This document shows positions 19,943 to 28,819 of a stretch of 64,000 bases of DNA, piece by piece. The first letter of the stretch is position 1; the number at the start of each line of letters is the position of its first letter. This stretch comes from Salinisphaera sp049568105 (GTDB taxonomy: Bacteria > Pseudomonadota > Gammaproteobacteria > Nevskiales > Salinisphaeraceae). The notes beneath the pieces are model-generated. The model did no database searches. It saw only the letters and a list, made by a program, of their open reading frames with translations, and had not been told where the DNA came from. The stretch is taken from positions 1,922,001 through 1,986,000 of the forward strand of contig NZ_CP145335.1 of assembly GCF_049568105.1 (NCBI RefSeq). Reading direction: 5' to 3'. The position numbers and the translations under genes are program-made.

Positions 19943-20479
19943 ATGATCTGGATCGATGTCGCGATTGTCGTCGTCGTTGCTTTATCGGCGACTATCGGCT
20001 TTTTCCGAGGTTTCCTTCGGGAAGCCCTAGGACTGGCAACGTGGGTCCTGGCTTTTTATCTCGCATTCTTGCTTGCTGCCCCGGTCGCTGCCTATCTGCA
20101 GCGCTGGATCGATGTCGACTCGGCGCGCACGGCGGTGGCTTTTGCGCTTGTGTTCCTGGTCGTGCTCATCGCCGGCGCCATTCTGAATTACGTGCTTGGG
20201 CGCTTGATCAGTCAGACCGGCTTTGCCGGAACCGATCGCGCCGTCGGCATTGTGTTCGGGGTTGTGCGCGGCGTCGCCGTCCTTATTGTTCTGGTTCTGC
20301 TGGCCGGGGTCACCCCGGTGCCTCGGGATAGTTGGTGGCAGAACTCGGTATTCATCGGCCAACTGGAGTCGGGCGCGCTGTGGGTTCGCCAATATCTGCC
20401 GGACGATGTCGCCAACGCGATCACGTATCCCGATGCCCCGGCAACCTTGTCGGCCAGTAAGACGTCTTCCTCGACCTAG
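19943..20479 (+). CDS. cvpA: CvpA family membrane protein
   Basis: The 178-aa inner-membrane protein starts at ATG 19943 (MIWIDVAIVVVVALSATIGFFRGFLREALGL) and has four predicted hydrophobic helices at roughly 3-22, 29-47, 62-82 and 103-125. The GFFRGFLREA signature is typical. CvpA is needed for colicin V export and envelope stress resistance in E. coli; the molecular activity is unknown. It precedes purF, as in most gammaproteobacteria. Confidence 0.92.
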   Translation: MIWIDVAIVVVVALSATIGFFRGFLREALGLATWVLAFYLAFLLAAPVAAYLQRWIDVDSARTAVAFALVFLVVLIAGAILNYVLGRLISQTGFAGTDRAVGIVFGVVRGVAVLIVLVLLAGVTPVPRDSWWQNSVFIGQLESGALWVRQYLPDDVANAITYPDAPATLSASKTSSST

Positions 20480-20546
20480 ATTTCTTGGCCTCGGATACGA
20501 TCATCTAAAGCCCTGAGATTCTTTACTCAACACGAGCGTTTGGCTT

Positions 20547-22058
20547 ATGTGCGGCATAGTTGGGATGGTTTCGACCTCCCCGGTTAATCAGGATATCTAC
20601 GATGCACTGACCGTGCTCCAACATCGGGGGCAGGATGCAGCCGGCATTGTGACTACGGACGGTAATCGGCTGTACTTGCGCAAGGAAAACGGCCTGGTGC
20701 GGGATGTGTTTCGTACCGACCACATGCTGCGCCTGGTTGGCAATGCCGGGGTGGGGCATGTGCGCTACCCAACCGCCGGTGTGGATTCCTCGGCCGAGGC
20801 TCAGCCGTTCTACGTCAACACGCCCTACGGCATCTGCCTGTCGCACAACGGCAATCTAACCAATGCCGAGCAGCTCAAGGACGAGTTGTTCCGTTCGGAT
20901 CGCCGGCATCTGAATACCGACTCGGATACCGAAATCCTGCTCAATGTGTTCGCTCACGAGCTGATGCAGGGCAAGAATCTGGAACTGACGCCGGACGACG
21001 TGTTCCGGTCGGTCGGGGCTGTACATCGTCGTTGTCGCGGCGGTTATGCCGCGACCGCGCTGATCACCGGCTACGGGCTGGTCGGCTTTCGCGATCCGCA
21101 CGGCATTCGCCCGGCGGTCTATGGCAAGCGTGAAACCGACGACGGCACCGATTACATGATCGCCTCCGAATCGGTGGCGCTGGACGCGCTGGGTTTTACA
21201 CGGATCGGCGATATCGCCCCGGGTGAGGCCGTGGTGATCACCCTCGATGGCCAAATCTATGTCCGCCAGTGCGCCGATCAGCCGAAGCTCGCGCCGTGCA
21301 TCTTCGAATATGTCTATCTGTCGCGCCCGGACTCGGTGATCGACGATGTCTATGTCTACAAGGCACGGCTGCGCATGGGCACGTATCTGGCCGAGAAGAT
21401 CAAGCGGGTGTGGCCAGACCACGATATCGATGTCGTGATTCCCATTCCCTCGACCAGCCGGACCGCGGCCGTTGAACTGGCCAGTCAGCTCGACGTGAAA
21501 TACCGCGAGGGCTTCATCAAGAACCGTTATATCGGCCGTACTTTCATCATGCCGGGTCAGCAGCAGCGAGTGAAATCGGTGCGTAAGAAGCTTAATCCGA
21601 TCGACCTGGAATTCGCTGGCAAGAATGTGCTGCTCGTCGACGATTCGATCGTGCGGGGCACGACCTCTCGGCAAATTATCGAAATGGCCCGTGAAGCCGG
21701 TGCGAACAAGGTGTATTTCGCCTCGGCCGCGCCGCCGGTGCGCTATCCCAACGTCTATGGCATCGACATGCCGAGCGCGACCGAGCTGGTTGCCCATGGC
21801 CATACCGATGACGAAATCACCGACATCATCGGCGCCGACAAGTTGATCTACCAGGATATGGAAGATCTCAAGCGCGCCGTGTCGGTCGGCAACGACAGCA
21901 TCCATGCCTACGAAGACTCGGTCTTCACCGGTCACTATGTCACGGCCGATGTCTCGACCGAATACCTCGAGCAGCTGGAATCGGCTCGAGCCGACGCGAC
22001 CAAGGAAGCGCGTCGCAAAAAAGACAATGCCGTACTCGAGATCCACAACGACGCATAA
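20547..22058 (+). CDS. purF: Amidophosphoribosyltransferase
   Basis: The 503-aa enzyme commits PRPP to purine synthesis. After removal of Met1, Cys2 (MCGIVGMV) is the nucleophile of the glutaminase domain. The C-terminal phosphoribosyltransferase domain has the PRPP loop VLLVDDSIVRGTTSRQI at about residue 360. Length equals E. coli PurF (505 aa). It lies 67 nt after cvpA. Confidence 0.97.
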   Translation: MCGIVGMVSTSPVNQDIYDALTVLQHRGQDAAGIVTTDGNRLYLRKENGLVRDVFRTDHMLRLVGNAGVGHVRYPTAGVDSSAEAQPFYVNTPYGICLSHNGNLTNAEQLKDELFRSDRRHLNTDSDTEILLNVFAHELMQGKNLELTPDDVFRSVGAVHRRCRGGYAATALITGYGLVGFRDPHGIRPAVYGKRETDDGTDYMIASESVALDALGFTRIGDIAPGEAVVITLDGQIYVRQCADQPKLAPCIFEYVYLSRPDSVIDDVYVYKARLRMGTYLAEKIKRVWPDHDIDVVIPIPSTSRTAAVELASQLDVKYREGFIKNRYIGRTFIMPGQQQRVKSVRKKLNPIDLEFAGKNVLLVDDSIVRGTTSRQIIEMAREAGANKVYFASAAPPVRYPNVYGIDMPSATELVAHGHTDDEITDIIGADKLIYQDMEDLKRAVSVGNDSIHAYEDSVFTGHYVTADVSTEYLEQLESARADATKEARRKKDNAVLEIHNDA

Positions 22059-22077
22059 GCATGTGTGGCGACGTCCT

Positions 22078-22096
22078 CGGGCGCTTGATGCGCCCG
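22078..22096. other. Hairpin after purF
   Basis: CGGGCGC (22078-22084) pairs with GCGCCCG (22090-22096) around a 5-nt loop, 20 nt after the purF stop. No T-run follows, so this may protect the 3' end or act together with the terminator 100 nt further on. Confidence 0.4.
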
Positions 22097-22202
22097 GGGG
22101 CGCCCGGCATACTCGCGTCACGCGCCGATTTGTCACAGCTTGCGGGCGCGGATCGCTGTCTTCGCGATCGAACATCAGCTAAGCGGGCGTCAAGAGGACA
22201 CC

Positions 22203-22229
22203 GCCTGCTGCGTGCAGGCATTTTTGTTT
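22203..22229 (+). terminator. Intrinsic terminator between purF and metZ
   Basis: GCCTGC (22203-22208) pairs with GCAGGC (22214-22219) around a 5-nt loop and is followed by ATTTTTGTTT. It lies 145 nt after purF and 29 nt before metZ, so metZ transcription must pass through it or begin in the remaining short gap. Confidence 0.75.
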
Positions 22230-22257
22230 GTGCCCGCCGTATCTCACAGGAGACGCC

Positions 22258-23448
22258 ATGACCATCGACTATGATCCGGAATGGGGAACCGCTACCCGCG
22301 GCGTGCGGGCCGGTACCCTGCGCAGCCCCGAGGGCGAGCACAGCAGCGCTATTCATATGACGTCGAGCTTCGTGTTCGAGTCGGCCGAGGCCTGTGCCGC
22401 CCGCTTCGCTGGCGAGGACCCCGGCAATATCTATTCACGCTTCACTAATCCCACAGTAGATGCCTTTTGTCAGCGGCTGGCCGCGATGGAAGGTGGCGAG
22501 TGCTGCGTGGCGACCGGTTCGGGGATGGCCGCGATCCTGGCGACCTGTCTGGCCACGCTGCAATCCGGCGATCACATCGTGGCTGCGCATACCTTGTTCG
22601 GCTCGACCATTGGGTTGTTTAATAACTACCTGGGCAAGCTAGGTATCCGGACCACCTTCGTGGCTCCGGACGATCTGGACGCCTGGCAGGCAGCGATCGG
22701 CCCGGATACCCGGATGCTGTTCGTCGAGACCCCGTCCAACCCATTGACCGAGGTGGTGGATCTAGCCGGGCTGGCAGCGTTGGCCAACGCCAACAATGCG
22801 CGGCTGGTAGTCGACAACTGTTTCTGTACGCCGGCCTTGCAGCGCCCGCTGGAACACGGTGCCCATATCGTGATTCATTCGGCGACCAAGTACCTGGATG
22901 GCCAGGGCCGTGCGCTGGGCGGCGCCGTGGTCGGCGATGCCGAAACCGTGGGTGATCAGGTGTTTCGCTTTTTGCGCACCTGCGGGCCGAGCATGAGCCC
23001 GTTCAATGCCTGGATTTTCTACAAATCGCTGGAAACACTCGAGATTCGCATGCGGGCGCACTGCGAGTCCGCGACCCGGCTGGCCCAGTGGCTGGAGACC
23101 CAGCCCGGTATCGATCATGTCTATTACCCGGGTCTGAGCTCGCATGCCCAGCATGAACTGGCCACGCGGCAACAGCCGGGCGGTTTCGGCGGCATCGTGG
23201 CTTTCGATGTGGCCGGCGGCCGAGAGGCGGCGTTCAAGTTGATCAACGCCACCCAGATGTTGTCGATTACCGCCAATCTGGGCGATACCCGGACCACTAT
23301 CGTGCATCCGGCCAGTACCACCCATGCCCGTATCTCGGCCGAGGATCGGGCCCGGGCTGGAATTGGCGAAGGGCTGGTTCGGGTATCGGTCGGCCTAGAA
23401 AATATCGACGACATCATCGCCGATCTATGGCGCGGGCTGTCGGGCTGA
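22258..23448 (+). CDS. metZ: O-succinylhomoserine sulfhydrylase
   Basis: The 396-aa Cys/Met-metabolism PLP enzyme makes homocysteine directly from O-succinylhomoserine and sulfide. The PLP lysine is in SATKYLDGQGRALGGAVVG (about residue 209), and DNCFCTPALQRPLEHGA is the MetZ-type variant. Start ATG 22258 follows ACAGGAGA. The purF-metZ order is as in Pseudomonas, where MetZ is the direct sulfhydrylation enzyme. A MetB-type role is less likely because of the DNCFCTP motif and the context. Confidence 0.9.
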   Translation: MTIDYDPEWGTATRGVRAGTLRSPEGEHSSAIHMTSSFVFESAEACAARFAGEDPGNIYSRFTNPTVDAFCQRLAAMEGGECCVATGSGMAAILATCLATLQSGDHIVAAHTLFGSTIGLFNNYLGKLGIRTTFVAPDDLDAWQAAIGPDTRMLFVETPSNPLTEVVDLAGLAALANANNARLVVDNCFCTPALQRPLEHGAHIVIHSATKYLDGQGRALGGAVVGDAETVGDQVFRFLRTCGPSMSPFNAWIFYKSLETLEIRMRAHCESATRLAQWLETQPGIDHVYYPGLSSHAQHELATRQQPGGFGGIVAFDVAGGREAAFKLINATQMLSITANLGDTRTTIVHPASTTHARISAEDRARAGIGEGLVRVSVGLENIDDIIADLWRGLSG

Positions 23449-24248
23449 TGCAGCCGGCTGACGTCTATGCAGCGTTGATGGAGGGCGATCCGGCGACCAA
23501 ATGCCGCGCCGCCCAAGCCTTGCATGCCGCTAACTCAAGCGGCTTGAGCCAATCGACCGGAGTCGCCGAAGACGTGCCGATCCCCGGACGGCCCGAGCGC
23601 CCGGCGCTGGTGCATCCGTCCAAGCTCGCTCGCCGCGGGCTCGGCACCGACTACGGCCGGGCCGCGTTGATTCATGCGATCGCGCATATCGAGTTCAACG
23701 CCATCAATCTTGGTCTGGACGCGGCCTATCGCTATCGCGGTATGCCGGCCGACTATTATGCCGACTGGCTGTCGATGGCGGCCGACGAATCGAGACATTT
23801 CACGATGCTCAACGATCGTCTGGCCGACTTCGGCTATCGCTACGGCGATTTCGATGCCCACAACGGGCTATGGGAAATGGCGGTCAAGACCGCCCACGAT
23901 CCGATGGTACGCATGGCGCTGGTGCCGCGCGTACTCGAAGCCCGTGGGTTAGACGTCACACCGGGCATGATCGCTAAGCTCAGGCAGGTTGGCGACGATA
24001 AAACCGTCGCGATTTTCGAGCAGATCCTCGAAGAGGAGGTACCGCACGTCGAAATCGGTACCCGCTGGTTCCGCTATTTCGCCGAGCCGCGTGGGCTCGA
24101 TCCCGATGCCACCTTTTTCAAGCTGCTCGACGAGTATATGAACGGCGGACCGCCGGGACCGTACAATATCGACGCCCGGCGCGAGGCTCGATTCTCCGAG
24201 CCGGAGCTCGATGAGCTGCAGGCACGTGACGGCGGCTCGAATTCTTGA
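23448..24248 (+). CDS. Ferritin-like DUF455 protein
   Basis: The 266-aa helical protein contains metal-ligand-like residues of a di-iron four-helix bundle: IAHIEFNAIN, AADESRHF, PRVLEARG and EEEVPHVEIG, two E and two ExxH-type sites. It starts at an ATG overlapping the metZ stop (TGATG), so the two are co-translated. DUF455 proteins are conserved but their reaction is not established; homology to the tRNA hydroxylase MiaE group is distant. Coupling to metZ hints at a role tied to sulfur or methionine metabolism, which is inference. Confidence 0.85.
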   Translation: MQPADVYAALMEGDPATKCRAAQALHAANSSGLSQSTGVAEDVPIPGRPERPALVHPSKLARRGLGTDYGRAALIHAIAHIEFNAINLGLDAAYRYRGMPADYYADWLSMAADESRHFTMLNDRLADFGYRYGDFDAHNGLWEMAVKTAHDPMVRMALVPRVLEARGLDVTPGMIAKLRQVGDDKTVAIFEQILEEEVPHVEIGTRWFRYFAEPRGLDPDATFFKLLDEYMNGGPPGPYNIDARREARFSEPELDELQARDGGSNS

Positions 24249-24478
24249 GCGTTTTGAGGTGTCGTACGAGCGCTGCGTTTGTATCACGAATCGTGTACCG
24301 CAGACGACGAGCCCCATACCGTATCAGCCACCGGGGCAAAACGTCTATGTTGCGGCGCGTGATGTGTAGTGTGGTGCTGGCTTAAAAGAGCAGGCCCAGC
24401 CGTGATGCCCATCCCGAGTTGTCGCCCAACTTAAATAGAGCGACTGCGCGGCGCACGCGACCTCGGGCCTCCAAGCAA
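24247..24478. repeat. Decayed copy of the MITE-like element found at 35.2 kb
   Basis: The left end AGCGTTTTGAGGTGTC matches the left terminus of the element at 35170 in 14 of 16 positions. The block AGCGCTGC recurs at the same offset, and TCGTG a little further on after a one-base gap. Near the right end, GCCCAACT and GCGyACGnnACCTC match the other copy's right end. Terminal repeats and flanking duplications are eroded. It starts at the stop codon of the DUF455 gene and fills most of the gap to lpxH; no gene is present. Confidence 0.6.
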
Positions 24479-24521
24479 CGGCGCTTGGTACGGATTTACA
24501 TCGCCCGTTACCAGGCGTTGG

Positions 24522-25256
24522 TCAATCGACGAACTCGCCGGCTGCGTTGAGTTGGCGCCGGCGAACGCCGGCGTCGTCGATACACAGCACCTCGGCTCGC
24601 TCGGGGCGCCAGTCGGCCAGCACGTAGCGATCGACATCGGTCCCCGGATGATCGGCCGGACGATGGGTGTGGCCGTGAATGATGCGCGCCACGTCGTACT
24701 CGGCGGCCATTCGAGCCACGGTGGCCGTATTCACGTCCATGATCGACGACGGCAGGCCGGCCTTGCGCTTGCTCGAACGACGTCGGGCACGCCGGGCAAC
24801 AGCCCGACGAACCCATAACGGCAGCGCCAGACGTTTGTGGCGCCAGGCAGGGTCGGTATATTTCGCACGAAACGCCTGATGGGCTGTATCGTCGCTGCAG
24901 AAGATGTCGCCGTGGGCAAGCAAGGTGGGCACGCCGTACAGGATCACCCGGCTCGGATCATCAATAAGGGTCAGTCCGCTGAAGGTCTCGAAGGCCTGGC
25001 CGACCGCGAAATCCCGATTGCCGCGCATGAAATAGGCCGGCACCCCCGAAAGCACCAGTTCGCGAAGTGCATCGAGCGTGGCCGCATGCTCGCGAATCGA
25101 GCCGTCATCGCCGATCCAGACCTCGAACAGATCGCCCAGTACATAGAGGGCGGCCGCATCGCGCGCTGGGCCGGCCAGATAGCCGGCCAGCCGGCGTGCG
25201 GCAGGTTCGCAGTCATCGATCAGATGCAGATCGGCGATGACGTGGGTGGCGGCCAC
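24522..25256 (-). CDS. lpxH: UDP-2,3-diacylglucosamine diphosphatase
   Basis: The 244-aa calcineurin-like phosphoesterase cleaves UDP-2,3-diacylglucosamine to lipid X, the fourth step of lipid A synthesis. The metal-binding blocks are all present: IADLHL near the start, YVLGDLFEVWIGDD, FMRGNRDF, LLAHGDIFCSDD and IIHGHTHRP. It lies 12 nt after ppiB on the same strand, the same pairing as in E. coli. Confidence 0.95.
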   Translation of the reverse strand: MAATHVIADLHLIDDCEPAARRLAGYLAGPARDAAALYVLGDLFEVWIGDDGSIREHAATLDALRELVLSGVPAYFMRGNRDFAVGQAFETFSGLTLIDDPSRVILYGVPTLLAHGDIFCSDDTAHQAFRAKYTDPAWRHKRLALPLWVRRAVARRARRRSSKRKAGLPSSIMDVNTATVARMAAEYDVARIIHGHTHRPADHPGTDVDRYVLADWRPERAEVLCIDDAGVRRRQLNAAGEFVD

Positions 25257-25268
25257 CGATCGACTCGA

Positions 25269-25754
25269 CTAGGCGATTTCGGCGGATTCGATCTTGACCG
25301 TCTGCTGGGGCACGTCTTGGCGGAAGGGGCCCGCGGCGCCGGTGGGCACTTCAGCGATCGCATCCACCACGTCCATGCCTTCGACCACGCGGGCGAATAC
25401 GGCGTACCCGGGGCGGGTGCCCATATGATTGAGTTGCTCGTTGTCTTCGAGGTTGATGAAGAACTGGGCCGTGGCCGAATCCGGATCTTGGGTACGAGCC
25501 ATCGACAGCGTGCCGCGCTCGTTATCCAGGCCGTTATTGGATTCGTTGGCGATCGGCGGGTTGGTCGATTTCTGGTTCAGACTCTCGTCGAAACCGCCGC
25601 CCTGGACCACGAACCCGGGGATCACGCGGTGGAAGATGACGCCGTCGTAGAAGCCATCGCGAACATAGCTCAGAAAGTTCTCGGCCGTGATCGGCGCGTT
25701 GTGCTCGTCGACCTCGATATGGATATCGCCGAGGTTGGTTTTGAAGATCACCAT
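25269..25754 (-). CDS. ppiB: Peptidyl-prolyl cis-trans isomerase B (cyclophilin)
   Basis: The 161-aa cytoplasmic cyclophilin has no signal peptide. Active-site segments are YDGVIFHRVIPGFVVQGG (the catalytic Arg follows His) and SMARTQDPDSATAQFFINL. Bacterial PpiB is about 164 aa. The gene leads into lpxH. Confidence 0.95.
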   Translation of the reverse strand: MVIFKTNLGDIHIEVDEHNAPITAENFLSYVRDGFYDGVIFHRVIPGFVVQGGGFDESLNQKSTNPPIANESNNGLDNERGTLSMARTQDPDSATAQFFINLEDNEQLNHMGTRPGYAVFARVVEGMDVVDAIAEVPTGAAGPFRQDVPQQTVKIESAEIA

Positions 25755-25819
25755 GGTGGGGGCCTGTGGTTGGGTGAGGCGCGATTGTGCGTCAAGCAGG
25801 GCGGCTTGCCCAACCCGAT

Positions 25820-26833
25820 TTAAGCGGGCACACCGGTATCCGCCGGGGCGACCCGTTCGAGGGCGGCTTCTAGAACCTCCAGACCAGCATCGTCGCGGCT
25901 GCCTTGTTCGGACAGAATACGCCGCCAGGCCCGGCCGCCGGGTTGGCCATGAAACAGGCCGAGCATATGCCGGGTAACCTGCTTGAGCGCGCCCCCGGTG
26001 GCTAGATGTCGGCCGATATAGTCGTACATGGATTCGACGACCTCGCGGCGGCTCGGTATTGGCGTGGCGTCGCCGAAAAACCGGCGATCGACGTCGGCCA
26101 TGACATAGGGGTTGCGATAGGCTTCGCGGCCGATCATTACGCCGTCGAGATGCTCGAGCTGTGCTTCGGCAGTATCCAAATCGACGATGCCGCCGTTGAT
26201 CGACATCGGCAGGTCGTTGAAATCGGTGGCCAGCCGGTACACGCGGTCATAGTCCAGCGGTGGAACCTCGCGATTTTCTTTCGGGCTCAGCCCCGACAGC
26301 CAAGCCTTGCGGGCATGCACAATCAGCCGGTCGGCGCCGGCTGTGCGAACCCGGGCAGCGAAATCGGCCAAAAATTCGTAACTGTCCTGATGATCGATGC
26401 CGATCCGAGTCTTGACCGTCACCGGAATCGCCACCCGGGCTTTCATGGCCGAAACACAGTCGGCAATGCGCTGAGGATCGGCCATCATGCAGGCGCCGAA
26501 GGCGCCGTTCTGCACCCGATCGCTTGGGCAGCCTACGTTGATATCGACCTCGTCGAAGCCGGCGCTTTCGGCCAGTTCCGCGCAGTGCGCCATATCGGCC
26601 GGCTCGCTGCCACCGAGCTGCAAAGCCAGCGGATGCTCGTCGTCGTGATAGGCCAGAAAGCGCGCCGTATCGCCATGAATCAATGCGGCACTGGTGACCA
26701 TTTCGGTATACAGCAGCGCATGGCGGGTGATCCGGCGCATGAAATAACGCTGGGCCGGGGTGGTCCAGTCCATCATCGGGGCGACCGACAGGCGGGCGCC
26801 CGATGGGTTATGGCGAGTACTGATCTGCGGCAT
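25820..26833 (-). CDS. dusA: tRNA-dihydrouridine(20/20a) synthase
   Basis: The 337-aa FMN enzyme reduces uridine 20/20a in the D-loop of tRNA. I start at ATG 26833 (MPQISTRHNPSGARLSVAPMMDWT); 20 codons upstream in frame have no similarity. The N-terminal SVAPMMDWTTPAQRYFMR is a DusA hallmark, the catalytic cysteine lies in NGAFGACMM, and VKTRIGIDHQDSYEFL is also characteristic. It lies 65 nt upstream of ppiB on the minus strand and divergent from pyrD. Confidence 0.95.
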   Translation of the reverse strand: MPQISTRHNPSGARLSVAPMMDWTTPAQRYFMRRITRHALLYTEMVTSAALIHGDTARFLAYHDDEHPLALQLGGSEPADMAHCAELAESAGFDEVDINVGCPSDRVQNGAFGACMMADPQRIADCVSAMKARVAIPVTVKTRIGIDHQDSYEFLADFAARVRTAGADRLIVHARKAWLSGLSPKENREVPPLDYDRVYRLATDFNDLPMSINGGIVDLDTAEAQLEHLDGVMIGREAYRNPYVMADVDRRFFGDATPIPSRREVVESMYDYIGRHLATGGALKQVTRHMLGLFHGQPGGRAWRRILSEQGSRDDAGLEVLEAALERVAPADTGVPA

Positions 26834-26933
26834 GTTTTTATTATCGCATCTGCAGGCGGCACTGCTAAGCCGTGCGCGCGTCTGGCCGAACACTCACAAT
26901 AGGGGCGTTCCATCATCAACACGATCGAGTGAT

Positions 26934-27950
26934 ATGTACGCGCTGATTCGCCCTGCGCTGTTCGGGCTAGAGGCCGAGCGTGCTCATGAGCTGACGTTGG
27001 ACTGGCTGTCGCGGACTGCCCCCGCTGCGTATCGGCTGTACGGTGCTCGCGTGCCGGCGCTGCCGACCACGGTGATGGGGCTGTCGCTGCCTAATCCGGT
27101 GGGGCTGGCAGCCGGGCTGGATAAGAACGCTGCCCATGTCGACGGTTTGGGGGCGCTGGGCTTCGGTTTCATCGAGGTCGGTACGGTCACGCCCGAGCCG
27201 CAGCCGGGCAATCCCAAGCCGCGACTGTTCCGGCTGCCCGCGCAGCGGGCCTTGTTGAACCGGTTCGGGTTCAATAACGCCGGAGCGCCGGCGTTGGTCG
27301 AACATCTGTCGCAGGCCAGCTACGACGGCATCGTCGGTATCAATATCGGCAAGAACAAGACGACCGCGGCCGAGCACGCGGTGGCCGACTACACGAGCGC
27401 GTTGAACACGGTCTACGACCACGCGGACTATGTCACGCTCAATGTCTCGTCGCCAAACACGGCCGGACTGCGCGACTGGCAGGGCGCGGATGCGCTGGAT
27501 GCGTTGCTGTCGGCGGTCGTGGCCGAGCGCAACCGGCTGGCCGACGATCGTGGCCGCTATGTACCGCTGGCGCTCAAGATCGCCCCCGATCTGGATGAGG
27601 CCGGCGTAGACGCGATCGTGGCCCGGCTGCGTCACCACCGGATCGACGGCGTGATCGCAACCAATACCACAACCGCGCGTGAGGCGCTGCCGCTCGCCTG
27701 GCGCGAGGAGGCCGGCGGGGTCAGCGGGCGCCCGGTTCGGTCGGCCTCGAACCGGGTGATCGCAGCGCTGTATGCGCGCCTGGGCGATGAGATCCCGGTC
27801 ATCGGCGTGGGCGGCATCATGAGCGGTACCGACGCGGCGGCGAAGATGGCCGCCGGAGCCCGTGCGGTTCAGCTCTATACCGGGCTGATCTATCGTGGCC
27901 CGGGGCTGGTGGGCGATGCGGTGCGCGCGATCAGTCAGACGACGTCGTGA
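26934..27950 (+). CDS. pyrD: Dihydroorotate dehydrogenase (quinone), class 2
   Basis: The 338-aa flavoenzyme oxidises dihydroorotate to orotate at the inner membrane with quinone as acceptor. The N-terminal helix pair (MYALIRPALFGLEAERAHELTLDWL) is the quinone-tunnel extension of class 2 enzymes. Motifs include NPVGLAAGLDKNA, GFIEVGTVTPEPQPGNPKPR and the active-site NVSSPNTAGLR. E. coli PyrD has 336 aa. Its 3' end overlaps the end of the convergent hydrolase gene by 20 nt. Confidence 0.96.
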   Translation: MYALIRPALFGLEAERAHELTLDWLSRTAPAAYRLYGARVPALPTTVMGLSLPNPVGLAAGLDKNAAHVDGLGALGFGFIEVGTVTPEPQPGNPKPRLFRLPAQRALLNRFGFNNAGAPALVEHLSQASYDGIVGINIGKNKTTAAEHAVADYTSALNTVYDHADYVTLNVSSPNTAGLRDWQGADALDALLSAVVAERNRLADDRGRYVPLALKIAPDLDEAGVDAIVARLRHHRIDGVIATNTTTAREALPLAWREEAGGVSGRPVRSASNRVIAALYARLGDEIPVIGVGGIMSGTDAAAKMAAGARAVQLYTGLIYRGPGLVGDAVRAISQTTS

Positions 27951-28455
27951 GTACCCGCTGAAGCTGGGCGGTGAACACCCGCTCGATGAAGCCGATGCTG
28001 TTGGCCAGCCGATGACCATCGGCCAGCACATGCAGTGCGGCGCGCCGTGGTCGGGCGAAATCCAGACTGGAGGCCAGCGGCACGATATCGTCGTCCCAAC
28101 CATGCACAACCACGGTATCCGCCGGGCAGGCGAGCGGCTCGCCGGGATAGCCTTCGAGATAGAGTGCCGGCGCCAGAAGCAGCAGGGCCTCGGGCGCCAG
28201 TGCGGCACAGCTCATGGCACTTACATAGCCGCCCATACTGGAGCCAACCAGCACCAGCGGTGCGCCGCTCGGTGCATGATCGATGAGATGGGCAACGCGT
28301 TCTTGTGGGTCGTCCATGTCCTGATAATCGAGACTTTCGACAACGAAGCCGAGGGTTTCGGCTATGCGGGCCAAGTGGGTGATCTTGGAGCCCCAGGGCC
28401 CACTTTCCTTGCCATGGGCGAACACGACCCGAGGTTGCGGCGTAGCGTCAGACAT
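27931..28455 (-). CDS. Small alpha/beta hydrolase
   Basis: The 174-aa protein has the oxyanion start VVFAHGKESGPWGSK, the nucleophile elbow VGSSMGGY near residue 75, an aspartate in HGWDDDIVP and a histidine in DGHRLANS. It resembles the YqiA/UPF0227-type esterases in size and layout. The substrate is unknown. It is convergent with pyrD, and their 3' ends overlap. Confidence 0.82.
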   Translation of the reverse strand: MSDATPQPRVVFAHGKESGPWGSKITHLARIAETLGFVVESLDYQDMDDPQERVAHLIDHAPSGAPLVLVGSSMGGYVSAMSCAALAPEALLLLAPALYLEGYPGEPLACPADTVVVHGWDDDIVPLASSLDFARPRRAALHVLADGHRLANSIGFIERVFTAQLQRVLTTSSD

Positions 28456-28508
28456 TGGATGGACGTCGATTCGAGCGGCGGGCTACTATGCCATGAGTTG
28501 GATTTACG

Positions 28509-28817
28509 ATGCGCACGACGCGAGGTGGCGTTCTGAAACTACTGTCGTTCGCCAACTGGGCCATTCTCACGCTCGCGGTACTGGCCAGTCTGGTGGGGGC
28601 GGTCATCTGTTTGTTGATGTGGCCGTTTCCCCAGACCGAGGATAGCGGGGGGCTGGCCGATGTCTGGATCGGCACCCAGCTGGGTCTGGGCGTGTCGTTG
28701 GTAGCGACCCTGGCGACCTGGCTGACCGATAAGCGCCATCCCTTATTCTGGGTGGCCGAGATCGTTCTCGCCATCGCGGTGGTCGCAGCTTTGATCTACG
28801 GGTTGGCACTTCGCTGA
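28509..28817 (+). CDS. Small three-helix membrane protein, unknown function
   Basis: The 102-aa product has three hydrophobic stretches at about 13-39, 51-68 and 79-100 with a charged loop between the last two (WLTDKRHPLFW). No family is recognised. It ends 2 nt before the start of the membrane-anchored hydrolase gene, so the two probably form an operon. The start ATG 28509 is the only good candidate. Confidence 0.65.
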   Translation: MRTTRGGVLKLLSFANWAILTLAVLASLVGAVICLLMWPFPQTEDSGGLADVWIGTQLGLGVSLVATLATWLTDKRHPLFWVAEIVLAIAVVAALIYGLALR

Positions 28818-28819
28818 AT

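Noticed and set aside
19693..20331. Long plus-strand frame over the cvpA gene
   Set aside because: Out of phase with the clear CvpA protein and strongly arginine-rich; a shadow frame.
22059..22257. SAM riboswitch before metZ
   Set aside because: Only a terminator hairpin is visible; none of the conserved SAM-I or SAM-II core sequences were found by eye.
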